Shown piece by piece: positions 1 through 7,842 of a DNA stretch of 64,000 nucleotides; the stretch's first letter is position 1, and each line of letters opens with the position of its first letter. This stretch comes from Lentibacillus halodurans. Lineage in GTDB: Bacteria; Bacillota; Bacilli; Bacillales; Amphibacillaceae. The position numbers and the translations under genes were made by a program. The stretch spans positions 248,001-312,000 of the forward strand of contig NZ_FOJW01000001.1 of assembly GCF_900112045.1 (NCBI RefSeq). Reading direction: 5' to 3'. The notes beneath the pieces are model-generated. The model saw nothing but the letters and a program-made list of their open reading frames with translations. It was not told where the DNA came from and did not search any database.

Positions 1-63
1 GATAATTTCTCCGCTTTCAACAAATACTATCAGATACAACATTGTAAAGAGGATGATCCTCAC

Positions 64-681
64 ATGTCGGAAATCGTATACCTGCGTATGAAAAAGCATG
101 TCGAACTGACATATCTAAAACAATTGACTCTAAAAGATATAGCAAACGTTTCAACAACCTCACCGTTAAAGACTGAACTTGAACAAACACCGGTCTATCG
201 CGTTACCAAAAAAGACCAGAACGTGGTAATCGTGGACAGTTTTTTAGTTATCGATCATTTAAACAACGATTACCGTGACCTGGAATTTCAGCTTGTCGGG
301 CCAACGCATACTGTTATACGGATCCAGCAACATAAAAAATCGCCAAACATTTTGATTGTAGCAATTGTATGGCTGCTGCTTTTTATTGGTACGGCCATGA
401 CCATTATGAATTTTCATTACGATGTCAGCATGCAGGAAGTGCAGCAAAAACTGCATTATTTGCTGACGGGCGAACAAAACCAGTATCCGTTGTGGATTCA
501 AATACCGTATTCGTTTGGTCTCGGAATCGGGATGCTGCTATTCTTCAATCACTGGTTCCGGAAACGATTTAATGAAGAACCAAGCCCACTTGAAGTTGAA
601 ATCTTCAATTACCAGCAAAATCTGGATCAATACTTAAGCTATTACGAGAACAAGCTGAATGATACCAGCCATTTTGATTAG
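64..681 (+). CDS. spoVAA: Stage V sporulation protein AA
   Basis: The product has 205 residues, close to B. subtilis SpoVAA (about 206). A soluble N-terminal part of about 94 residues precedes two membrane segments (about 95-116 and 144-163) and a charged tail. SpoVA proteins sit in the inner spore membrane and move calcium-dipicolinate into the forespore and out again at germination; SpoVAA is an accessory member. The ATG follows a purine-rich GAGGATG site. spoVAB starts inside its last codons (23-base overlap), so translation is probably coupled. Any promoter lies at or beyond the window edge. The family call rests on sequence resemblance plus the order spoVAA-spoVAB-spoVAF-lysA. Confidence 0.93.
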   Translation: MSEIVYLRMKKHVELTYLKQLTLKDIANVSTTSPLKTELEQTPVYRVTKKDQNVVIVDSFLVIDHLNNDYRDLEFQLVGPTHTVIRIQQHKKSPNILIVAIVWLLLFIGTAMTIMNFHYDVSMQEVQQKLHYLLTGEQNQYPLWIQIPYSFGLGIGMLLFFNHWFRKRFNEEPSPLEVEIFNYQQNLDQYLSYYENKLNDTSHFD

Positions 682-1087
682 TCTAGTGGAGATAACGATC
701 GGATTCGCTGCTGGTATTGCTGTCGGGGGCGGTTTTGTTGCGTTTTTAACGGTGCTGGGAGTTATCCCGAGATTAATCCAACTGAGTAAGACCAATCGGT
801 TTATACCCATTTATATCGCAAGTATCATTCTCGGTTCTTTATTCGGGATATACTTGTCCTTTGCAGGTATATCGTGGAATCAGTCTTTCATTTTACTCAT
901 ACTATGGGGAACATTTCACGGGATCTTTAATGGGATGCTGGCAGCTGCTTTGACGGAAGTGCTCAATGTATTTCCCATCCTTTCAAAACGTATCCGATTG
1001 GAAAACAAGCTGCTATGGTTATTAATGGCCATTGTATTTGGCAAAATAGCCGGATCCCTTTTTCAATGGACCATATTTGTAAAATAA
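659..1087 (+). CDS. spoVAB: Stage V sporulation protein AB
   Basis: A 142-residue, very hydrophobic protein, the same size as SpoVAB of other bacilli. I read four membrane segments, at about 3-27, 45-65, 70-95 and 112-138, joined by short basic loops. It is an inner spore membrane component of the SpoVA set used in dipicolinic acid traffic; its individual job is not established. It overlaps spoVAA by 23 bases. About 44 bases after its stop comes spoVAF. In B. subtilis the next genes would be spoVAC, spoVAD and the spoVAE pair, which are not present here. Confidence 0.92.
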   Translation: MIPAILISLVEITIGFAAGIAVGGGFVAFLTVLGVIPRLIQLSKTNRFIPIYIASIILGSLFGIYLSFAGISWNQSFILLILWGTFHGIFNGMLAAALTEVLNVFPILSKRIRLENKLLWLLMAIVFGKIAGSLFQWTIFVK

Positions 1088-1131
1088 TTTATATCGATAC
1101 GAAATATAGAAAAAGTGGAGAGTTGAAGTAT

Positions 1132-2604
1132 ATGAGTCAAAATCAGAATAAAAGTCCGATTTACGCAAAAATAGAAAAAAATGAGCAATACATGAAGGAT
1201 CATATTGGACTGGGAACATCATTCGATCTCGGATATCGTGAATTAATTGTTTTGAAAACAAAAATTCAGTTATATTACGTTACTGGTCTCTGTGATGGTT
1301 CAGTTGTACAGCAAATCATGCGTCAGCTTATTCAAATCAATGATGACGAAAATAACACGAAAAAGGTACCGGAAATCATTGAAAACCGCATCATTTATCA
1401 GCAGGTTGAACGAACGGAGTCTCTGGATGAGGCCGTTGATCAATTGTTATCCGGTTTAGTTGTTATTTTTGTTGATGGCATCAAATATGCATTTATCGTT
1501 GATGTTCGCCAATATCCGGGACGAACACCGCAAGAACCTGACACAGAGCATGTTGTCAGGGGTTCCAGGGATGGCTATACGGAAAATATTATTGAAAACA
1601 CAGCATTAACAAGAAGAAGAATCCGCGATGCCAGGCTTCGTCACGAAATGTTAAAGGTTGGGGAAAGATCGAAAACGGATATTTGTTTATGCTATATCGA
1701 TGATGTGACGAACCGAGATCTTATTAAGACAGTAAAAGACAAGTTAAACGAAATTGAAATTGATGGCATTACGATGACAGATAAAACATTGGAGGAGTTT
1801 TTTTCCGGACCAAAATGGAAACCATATCCATTAGTCCGCTATACAGAGCGTCCTGATGTTGCTGCTACACATCTGATGGAGGGGCATATCGTTTTAATTG
1901 TAGATACTTCACCAAGTGTGATCATCCTGCCGACGACCTTTTTCCATCATGTACAGCATGCCGAGGAATATCGTGAGACACCGCTGGTCGGCAGTTTTAT
2001 GCGCTGGTCAAGATTCATAGCCATTATGGCATCGATTTTTCTATTGCCTTTATGGCTTTTATTCGTGCTGGATCCTTCGTTACTGCCAGCGGACCTTTCA
2101 TTTATCGGCCCTAAAGAAGAAGGGACAATACCGGTCGCTGTACAAATCATTATGGCTGATTTGGGAATTGAGTTTTTACGTATGGCTGCCATCCATACAC
2201 CGACCCCTCTGGCAACCTCAATGGGATTAATTGCTGCGGTGTTAATTGGGCAGATTGCGATTGATGTCGGTCTGTTCGGACCTGAAATCATTTTGTATGT
2301 GTCGGTTAGTGCAATTGGTGTATATGTAACACCAAGTTATGAATTAGGGGTGGCCAATAAGATTGCCAGGTTTGTACTAATTGTCGCGACAGCTCTATTT
2401 GAATCGATTGGTTTTGTGATAGCATTTACACTTTATATTCTCTACCTGGCTCATTTAAAATCATTGCAGACACCATATCTGTGGCCATTCATACCATTCA
2501 ATGCAGCAGGGATAATCGAGATCCTCTTCCGTATTCCAATGCCACTTTCAAAAAAGAGGCCAAGTGTCGTTCATCCCAAAAACGATTACAGACAGCCGAA
2601 TTGA
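1132..2604 (+). CDS. spoVAF: Stage V sporulation protein AF (GerA-family spore membrane protein)
   Basis: From the ATG at 1132 the product has 490 residues, matching SpoVAF (about 493). The reading frame is open upstream to 1015, but that extension would overlap spoVAB and lacks a family-like N-terminus, while 1132 follows an AGTGGAGAG site. Residues 1-285 form the soluble domain typical of GerAA-type germinant receptor A subunits, with a SGLVVIFVDG-like segment. The C-terminal half holds about five membrane segments, ending in a basic tail. SpoVAF is thought to act with a partner in the inner spore membrane to modulate germination. Resemblance to GerAA means a receptor subunit is the alternative, but the spoVAA-AB context and lysA next door favour SpoVAF. 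Confidence 0.9.
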   Translation: MSQNQNKSPIYAKIEKNEQYMKDHIGLGTSFDLGYRELIVLKTKIQLYYVTGLCDGSVVQQIMRQLIQINDDENNTKKVPEIIENRIIYQQVERTESLDEAVDQLLSGLVVIFVDGIKYAFIVDVRQYPGRTPQEPDTEHVVRGSRDGYTENIIENTALTRRRIRDARLRHEMLKVGERSKTDICLCYIDDVTNRDLIKTVKDKLNEIEIDGITMTDKTLEEFFSGPKWKPYPLVRYTERPDVAATHLMEGHIVLIVDTSPSVIILPTTFFHHVQHAEEYRETPLVGSFMRWSRFIAIMASIFLLPLWLLFVLDPSLLPADLSFIGPKEEGTIPVAVQIIMADLGIEFLRMAAIHTPTPLATSMGLIAAVLIGQIAIDVGLFGPEIILYVSVSAIGVYVTPSYELGVANKIARFVLIVATALFESIGFVIAFTLYILYLAHLKSLQTPYLWPFIPFNAAGIIEILFRIPMPLSKKRPSVVHPKNDYRQPN

Positions 2605-2717
2605 TAAACCAAAGATAAAAGAAGCGTTACTTATCCTCTGTCCGTATCTTTTTGTCTATTGCCTCTGCATTTGCGCCTTACCCACTTTCGTTTTTAGCTT
2701 TTATGTGATAAAGTGTT

Positions 2718-2747
2718 TTTACGTTTAAGGAATGTCAGTCGTATTAT
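2718..2747 (+). promoter_or_regulatory. Possible sigma-A promoter for lysA
   Basis: TTTACG at 2718-2723 and TATTAT at 2742-2747 are 18 bases apart, about 100 bases before the lysA start. The -10 matches consensus at five of six places; the -35 is weaker. I see no lysine riboswitch in the 242-base gap between spoVAF and lysA. Confidence 0.35.
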
Positions 2748-2846
2748 TAGCTAAAAAACTTCGGTACTCATAGCGCCATAATGCAAGGCTTGAGTTTATC
2801 AGGAATGATTTGCAGCAATTGTTACAGCGGAATGGGGGAATTTCAT

Positions 2847-4154
2847 ATGATAGCGGATCATCATCCATTTGATATAAATGATTCAGGCCATTTAACAATC
2901 GGCGGAATTGATTCGGTGGATCTGGCCCAAAAGTATGGTACACCATTATACGTGTACGATGTTTCGTTAATACGGGAAAATTGCCGTGCTTTTGTCAACA
3001 CATTTCAGGAGCTTGGTGTCCGGGCACAGGTCGCATATGCCAGTAAAGCTTTCTCTTCTGTCGCCATGCTTCAGGTTATTAAACAGGAAGGGCTAAGCCT
3101 TGATGTGGTTTCACAGGGGGAGTTGTATACTGCCCTTACTGCCAATTTTCCATCAGACAAAATTCATTTACATGGCAACAATAAAAACATTGACGAGCTG
3201 GAAATGGCGATAGAACATGATATCGGGTGTATTGTGGTCGATAATTTTTATGAGATTGAACTGATTAGTAAACTTCTTCGAGAAAAAGGCAAAACAATGG
3301 ATGTTTTAATGCGTGTGACACCTGGGATTGAACCGAATACGCATCAATATATTGTGACGGGCAACGAAGATTCCAAGTTTGGCTTTAATTTGAGCAATGG
3401 ACAGGCTGATAGGGCATTTTTGCAATTACAGGAACATGACCATATTCATTTTAAAGGCCTTCACAGTCACATTGGATCACAGTTCTTTGAAACTGAGGGA
3501 TTTTTGCTGGCGGCTAAAACGCTATTCCAGAAAATGGCTGAGTGGCAGCATCAATACCATTTCACCCCGGAAGTTTTGAATCTTGGAGGAGGGTTCGGCA
3601 TTCGTTATACAGCGGAAGATCAGCCGATCTCCTATTCTGATCATATACGGGATATAACGGCTGCTGTCCGGGAACAGGCAACGTCTTTCAACATTCCTTT
3701 GCCGGAAATTTGGATTGAACCGGGCCGGGCAATTGCGGGAAATGCCGGTGTGACATTGTATACGGTTGGATCGACGAAAGAAATTCCCGGCGTACGCCAT
3801 TATATTTCGGTTGACGGTGGTATGACAGATAACATACGTCCCGCGCTTTATCAGGCTAAGTATGAAGGCGTATTGGCAAACAAGGCATCACATCCGGCAA
3901 CAGATACAGTTTCTGTAGCCGGAAAATGCTGTGAATCAGGAGATATGCTTATATGGGATTTGCCGATACCTGCTGTTGACCATAATGACATTTTAGCGGT
4001 ATTTTCAACAGGTGCGTATGGTTATTCGATGGCCAATCATTATAATCGTTTTCCCAAAGCAGCAGCCGTATTCGTTGAAAATGGCCGGGATCAACTGGTC
4101 ATCAAACGTGAAACATATCACGATGTGGTGAAAAACGATATGTCATACGAGTGA
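2847..4154 (+). CDS. lysA: Diaminopimelate decarboxylase
   Basis: Cytosolic PLP enzyme converting meso-diaminopimelate to L-lysine and CO2, the last step of lysine synthesis. With the ATG at 2847 (GGGGGAA six bases upstream) it has 435 residues against about 439 in B. subtilis; an in-frame ATG at 2781 has no ribosome site. Fold III features are visible: the PLP lysine at K67 in AYASKAF, the HSHIGSQ segment, the glycine loop LNLGGGFGIRY that holds the phosphate, EPGRA, and the C-terminal GKCCESGD that supplies the active-site cysteine. It lies between spoVAF and ppiB as in B. subtilis. dapB of the same pathway is near the other end of the window. Confidence 0.97.
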   Translation: MIADHHPFDINDSGHLTIGGIDSVDLAQKYGTPLYVYDVSLIRENCRAFVNTFQELGVRAQVAYASKAFSSVAMLQVIKQEGLSLDVVSQGELYTALTANFPSDKIHLHGNNKNIDELEMAIEHDIGCIVVDNFYEIELISKLLREKGKTMDVLMRVTPGIEPNTHQYIVTGNEDSKFGFNLSNGQADRAFLQLQEHDHIHFKGLHSHIGSQFFETEGFLLAAKTLFQKMAEWQHQYHFTPEVLNLGGGFGIRYTAEDQPISYSDHIRDITAAVREQATSFNIPLPEIWIEPGRAIAGNAGVTLYTVGSTKEIPGVRHYISVDGGMTDNIRPALYQAKYEGVLANKASHPATDTVSVAGKCCESGDMLIWDLPIPAVDHNDILAVFSTGAYGYSMANHYNRFPKAAAVFVENGRDQLVIKRETYHDVVKNDMSYE

Positions 4155-4159
4155 TGATG

Positions 4160-4188
4160 TTGTTTTCTGTTAACGGGTCAGCTAAAAT
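4160..4188 (+). promoter_or_regulatory. Sigma-A promoter for ppiB
   Basis: TTGTTT (4160-4165) and TAAAAT (4183-4188) with an ideal 17-base spacer, ending 31 bases before the ppiB start. It begins just six bases after the lysA stop. Confidence 0.6.
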
Positions 4189-4219
4189 AGTGTAAGCATA
4201 AAAAAAGGGGATATAAACA

Positions 4220-4660
4220 ATGAAGCAAAAAGGCTATATATTATTGGAAAACGGAAATAAAATAGAGTTTGAACTTTATCCGGATGAAGCACCAAATACG
4301 GTAGCAAATTTTGAAAAATTGGCTAACAGTGATTTTTATGATGGGCTGACGTTTCACAGAGTGATTGATGGATTTGTCAGCCAGGGAGGTTGTCCTAACG
4401 GGAATGGGACCGGATCGGCCGGATATACGATTGAATGTGAAACAGAGGGAAACCCGCATAAACATGTGGAAGGCTCACTTTCTATGGCACATGCGGGAAA
4501 AGATACAGGGAGCTGCCAATTTTTTATCGTTCATGAACCACAGCCGCATTTAGACGGTGTCCATACCGTCTTTGGCCAGGTAACGTCAGGTGTGGAATTT
4601 GCAAAGGCGATGAAAAATGGTGATGTCATGAAACAGGTTAAAGTTATGACAGCATCATAG
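4220..4660 (+). CDS. ppiB: Peptidyl-prolyl cis-trans isomerase (cyclophilin) PpiB
   Basis: A 146-residue single-domain cyclophilin without signal peptide, so a cytosolic foldase that isomerises X-Pro bonds. Active-site features are present: [13 protein letters not shown] (R47, F52, Q55), a SLSMAH stretch, CQFFIV, and [11 protein letters not shown] near the C-terminus. Size agrees with B. subtilis PpiB (143). An AAGGGGAT site sits ten bases before the ATG. It follows lysA behind its own promoter; the next gene begins seven bases after its stop, so the M50-like gene may be co-transcribed. Confidence 0.96.
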   Translation: MKQKGYILLENGNKIEFELYPDEAPNTVANFEKLANSDFYDGLTFHRVIDGFVSQGGCPNGNGTGSAGYTIECETEGNPHKHVEGSLSMAHAGKDTGSCQFFIVHEPQPHLDGVHTVFGQVTSGVEFAKAMKNGDVMKQVKVMTAS

Positions 4661-4666
4661 AATGTT

Positions 4667-5146
4667 ATGGATATTTATTTTTTTGTATACCTCATTTTCT
4701 TTGTTGCCCCAGTTGGTACCGTGATACATGAGCTAGGGCATGTTCTTGGGGCAAAATTACTTGGCGCTGATAAAATTACCCTGTCTGTTGGTACAGGCAG
4801 TGTCATGTATCATACAACGCGGAAACAAATCGATATTTCGGTACATGTGCTATTCTTTTTAGGAGGAGTAGCTTCCAGTGAACGAAGTGTCCCATATCGG
4901 CCCTTTGACAAGGTCCAAATTGCCGCCTGCGGTCCGTTAAGCAGTTTTACCGCTGCAGGTCTGTGTTATGGGTTATATATCGTATATCCAAGCATTTATT
5001 TGCTGCTGCCGTTATTATTCAATTTGTGGCTAGCACTTGTTAATACCATTCCATTCCGTCTTAAAGGGAAGCAATCGGATGGGTATACGATTTGCACATT
5101 AATCGGTATGCTTAATAGAAAACATGGTAATGATGATAAAGGATGA
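4667..5146 (+). CDS. Membrane protein with M50-like HExxH motif
   Basis: 159 residues with about four membrane segments. A metalloprotease-type HELGH lies at residues 21-25 inside the first segment, and NTIPFRLKGKQSDGYTI around 127-143 resembles the NPxPxxxLDG element of site-2 proteases (M50), with the expected Asp. It is much shorter than SpoIVFB or RseP and has no PDZ or CBS domain. Zinc binding and proteolysis inside the membrane are therefore plausible but unproven; a non-catalytic relative is possible. No strong ribosome site is visible, and closeness to ppiB suggests coupling. The stop overlaps the ATG of a 35-codon ORF. Confidence 0.7.
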   Translation: MDIYFFVYLIFFVAPVGTVIHELGHVLGAKLLGADKITLSVGTGSVMYHTTRKQIDISVHVLFFLGGVASSERSVPYRPFDKVQIAACGPLSSFTAAGLCYGLYIVYPSIYLLLPLLFNLWLALVNTIPFRLKGKQSDGYTICTLIGMLNRKHGNDDKG

Positions 5147-5250
5147 ATGTAAATTTGAACCAGCGTAAAAAGAATTGGCTGTTATTAATGATTCTCTTGA
5201 CGGTCGGAATCAGTTGGGGTTTTATCTATTGGTTTGTATTTGTTTTCTGA
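5143..5250 (+). CDS. Putative 35-residue single-pass membrane peptide
   Basis: An ORF starting with ATGA that overlaps the stop of the M50-like gene. The product begins with a basic MNVNLNQRKKNW stretch and continues as one hydrophobic segment (about 13-35) to the C-terminus. The stop-start overlap, GGATG site and charge pattern look like a real small gene, but length alone cannot prove it. Function unknown; a partner or substrate of the HELGH protein is a guess from position. Confidence 0.45.
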   Translation: MNVNLNQRKKNWLLLMILLTVGISWGFIYWFVFVF

Positions 5251-5286
5251 TGAAGTCCAGCATGATTGTTTTATGGTGAAATGTTA

Positions 5287-5320
5287 ATGAAGAAATCAGC
5301 AGTTTCACTGATTTCTTCAT
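5287..5320 (+). terminator. Hairpin after the M50-like operon
   Basis: A perfect 13-bp stem (5287-5299 with 5308-5320) and an 8-base loop, built from GAAGAAATCAG and its complement. No T-run follows, so it may stabilise the mRNA 3' end or terminate only weakly. Confidence 0.45.
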
Positions 5321-5391
5321 ATTGGCTCTGACGCCCCGTCTCCCGAAGACAGCGTGTCAGCCGGGATTTTCTTATATGTGCGTATATTGTG

Positions 5392-5420
5392 TTGACAAAT
5401 AATGTCTGATACGGCATAAC
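5392..5420 (+). promoter_or_regulatory. Probable sigma-A promoter for ribT
   Basis: A perfect TTGACA at 5392-5397, a 17-base spacer and CATAAC at 5415-5420. About 100 bases of leader follow before the ribT start; I see no FMN riboswitch there. Confidence 0.45.
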
Positions 5421-5514
5421 TATATATACAAACTTTTTTATATGATGTAACTTAGGGTACAGTGTGGAATCATATAGTTTGCTCTTTTTGATTGGTCAGC
5501 TATTATCATAATGA

Positions 5515-5904
<390 letters not shown>

Positions 5905-5944
5905 ACAAAAGCCATCTCTCTTGTAAGAGGTGGCTTTTGTTTTG
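5905..5944 (+). terminator. Rho-independent terminator after ribT
   Basis: 15-bp stem (5905-5919 with 5926-5940, one G-T pair), 6-base loop, then TTTTG. The A-rich left arm makes it usable on the minus strand too, where it would end the yjcZ-type gene. Confidence 0.85.
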
Positions 5945-5985
5945 CATAACCCCTTTAAAGTGGGCTGATAATCATTCTGTCATGA

Positions 5986-6069
5986 TTAGAACCATGCAGC
6001 TCCAACAATGATCAGAAGAATGAACAATACGACAATCAGCGCAAAACCTCCGCCATATTGATGACCCAT
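5986..6069 (-). CDS. YjcZ-family tiny sporulation membrane peptide
   Basis: A 27-residue ORF on the minus strand: a short MGHQYGGGF head followed by one hydrophobic helix rich in Ile, Val and Leu, ending GAAWF. This glycine-rich head plus single transmembrane helix is the signature of the YjcZ/tiny-TM family of Bacillaceae, several of which are made in sporulating cells. A strong AGGAGGAATA site lies about eight bases before the ATG. Upstream is a sequence fitting the sigma-K consensus. The gene points away from scpA and towards ribT. It is too short for routine gene callers. Confidence 0.82.
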   Translation of the reverse strand: MGHQYGGGFALIVVLFILLIIVGAAWF

Positions 6070-6134
6070 AATGATATTCCTCCTTTTTCGCTTAACGAAT
6101 AAATGTTTTTTTGGTAACATTTATCTTACGTTAA

Positions 6135-6163
6135 TAACTTATGATGAGACTGACTAGATTGTA
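6135..6163 (-). promoter_or_regulatory. Sigma-K-like promoter for the YjcZ-type peptide
   Basis: Reading the minus strand, TACA (6163-6160) is followed after 16 bases by CATAAGTTA (6143-6135), matching the mACm-N16-CATAnnnTA pattern of mother-cell sigma-K promoters. The start codon is about 65 bases downstream. Confidence 0.42.
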
Positions 6164-6235
6164 TGGGCGTTTATGTCAATAAATATTAAGCTGGGATAAA
6201 ATTTTTCATTTTTGGATAGGAAAAGGAGGGCTGCT

Positions 6236-6991
6236 GTGAATCAGCCATATAAAGTGAAACTGGATGCTTTTGAAGGTCCTCTCGATTTATTGTTGCATCT
6301 AATTAACCAGTATGAGATTGATATATATGATATTCCAGTTGCACAGATAACAGAACAATATATGCATTATATCCACACCATGCAGCGTCTTGAGCTGAAT
6401 ATCGCCAGTGAGTATTTGGTGATGGCATCCACATTGCTTGCTTTAAAAAGTCAGATGCTCTTGCCGAAACAGGAAGTTGAGGAAGCCGATGAAGAATATA
6501 TGGAAGATCCGCGTGAAGAACTGATGCAACGTCTGATCGAATACCGGAAGTATAAAGATGCAGCCAAAAAACTTCAAAATAAAGAACTTGAAGCCAATCA
6601 GATTTTTACCAGACCGGCAGTTTTGTTTGATCATGCTGAAACGAAACAACCTGCTGTCCAAGGAGATATATCGATTTACGAGATGATTCACGCATTAGGA
6701 AAGATGTTTGAACGCAAAAAATGGCATGAACCATTGGAGACAAAGGTTAAAGGTGGAGAAATTCCCATTGAACAGCGAATGACCGACGTGCTGGATTTAG
6801 TAAAGTATTCCAGCAGCGGCATAGCGTTTGACCAGTTGTTTGAATATCCATCCCGTTCTCATATTGTCATTACATTTATGGCCGTTCTGGAGCTGATGAA
6901 AAATAATGATGTAACATGTAGGCAGGAAAGACATTTTGATCATCTGTATGTTTTTTATGTGGGGGATGAAACGTGGAAATCAATGAATTAA
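6236..6991 (+). CDS. scpA: Segregation and condensation protein A
   Basis: Kleisin subunit of the SMC-ScpA-ScpB condensin that organises and segregates the chromosome. From the GTG at 6236, preceded by AAAGGAGGG, the protein has 251 residues, the B. subtilis size; the frame is open back to 6212 without a better start. The N-terminal SMC-neck part carries FEGPLDLLLHLI and IYDIPVAQITEQY, and a LLALKSQMLLPK segment follows. An acidic linker (about 86-98) and a C-terminal winged-helix region (about 180-251) complete it. scpB starts within its last 19 bases, giving coupled synthesis of partner subunits. Confidence 0.97.
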   Translation: MNQPYKVKLDAFEGPLDLLLHLINQYEIDIYDIPVAQITEQYMHYIHTMQRLELNIASEYLVMASTLLALKSQMLLPKQEVEEADEEYMEDPREELMQRLIEYRKYKDAAKKLQNKELEANQIFTRPAVLFDHAETKQPAVQGDISIYEMIHALGKMFERKKWHEPLETKVKGGEIPIEQRMTDVLDLVKYSSSGIAFDQLFEYPSRSHIVITFMAVLELMKNNDVTCRQERHFDHLYVFYVGDETWKSMN

Positions 6992-7563
6992 AAGCCATAA
7001 CCGAGGGATTATTGTTTGCAAGTGGTGATGAAGGGGTAACTGTGAAGCAATTAGCACAGGTTCTGGATGTACCGGATCATACCGTCGAACATATACTGGA
7101 AGAATTAAAGTATGATTATGACAACACGAATCGTGGGATGTTATTGATGCAATCGCATAAAGTATTTCACCTGACAACGAAACCTGAACATAGTCCTTAT
7201 TTAAAAAAACTGCTTGAATCACCGCAAACGACAAGAATGTCACAAGCTGCACTGGAAACATTGGCGATTATCGCTTATCAGCAGCCGATTACCAGAACTG
7301 AAATTGAGGAGATACGCGGGGTGAAAAGTGACCGCCCTGTCCAGACATTGGTTGCCAGGTCTCTCATCGAAGAAGTCGGCAGAAAAGAAGGAGCCGGCCG
7401 CCCAATGTTATTTTCAACAACAAAAGACTTCCTTACTTATTTCGGATTAACGTCACTGGACGAATTGCCACCGCTTCCCGAAGAGGTTCACACAGATGAA
7501 TTAGAAGAAGAAGCGGATTTGTTTTTTGAAACATTTTCGGAGCAAATCGATGAAAGCAAGTAA
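6973..7563 (+). CDS. scpB: Segregation and condensation protein B
   Basis: 196 residues, start GTG at 6973 behind GGGGGATG. Tandem winged-helix domains are recognisable: residues 1-80, and 90-165 containing SQAALETLAIIAYQQPITRTEIEEIRG, here cited only in part (ETLAIIAYQQPIT). ScpB dimers bind the ScpA kleisin and control the SMC ring. The C-terminal 30 residues are acidic, as in homologues. Overlap with scpA and a terminator 20 bases after the stop define a two-gene operon. Confidence 0.97.
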   Translation: MEINELKAITEGLLFASGDEGVTVKQLAQVLDVPDHTVEHILEELKYDYDNTNRGMLLMQSHKVFHLTTKPEHSPYLKKLLESPQTTRMSQAALETLAIIAYQQPITRTEIEEIRGVKSDRPVQTLVARSLIEEVGRKEGAGRPMLFSTTKDFLTYFGLTSLDELPPLPEEVHTDELEEEADLFFETFSEQIDESK

Positions 7564-7580
7564 ATTACCTGATTTTACCA

Positions 7581-7608
7581 ATCCTTGCATATTTGTAAGG
7601 ATTTTTTT
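7581..7608 (+). terminator. Terminator of scpAB
   Basis: 9-bp stem (ATCCTTGCA with TGTAAGGAT, one G-T pair), 4-base loop, then seven T's. Confidence 0.8.
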
Positions 7609-7777
7609 AATTTAGACAAGTTTAAAAATCGGCACTCAACATATGACGAGGGTGAACCACGGGATAAACTTAATCAAATAACGGGAGGTTTTTCTTAAGT
7701 ATAAATGGGGAAGAAGTCAGTTTTGCCGTGTAATATCTGCCTGAAGCCGAAACGGCGCAGCAACGAAAGTTTTCCAG

Positions 7778-7806
7778 TCATATCCCTTGGAGACAAGGCA
7801 TAAACT
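7778..7806 (+). promoter_or_regulatory. Sigma-E-like promoter for dacB-spmA-spmB
   Basis: TCATATC (7778-7784) and CATAAACT (7799-7806) are 14 bases apart, fitting the mother-cell sigma-E pattern (-35 near ATATT, -10 CATAnAnT). The position, 37 bases before the dacB ATG, and the known sigma-E control of dacB in B. subtilis support it. The preceding 170 bases after the scpB terminator hold no convincing gene. Confidence 0.5.
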
Positions 7807-7842
7807 GTATAGACAAATTAATCGTCTGCAGGAGGAAAATGT

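Noticed and set aside
1015-1131. N-terminal extension of SpoVAF to the first ATG
   Set aside because: It overlaps spoVAB by 73 bases, has no ribosome site and does not resemble the family; 1132 gives the usual length.
7646-7668. T-box-like GAGGGTGAACCACGGGA upstream of dacB
   Set aside because: It resembles the conserved T-box segment GGGTGGNACCGCG with a base missing, but only about 40 bases separate it from the scpB terminator, leaving no room for a specifier stem, and no matching terminator follows.
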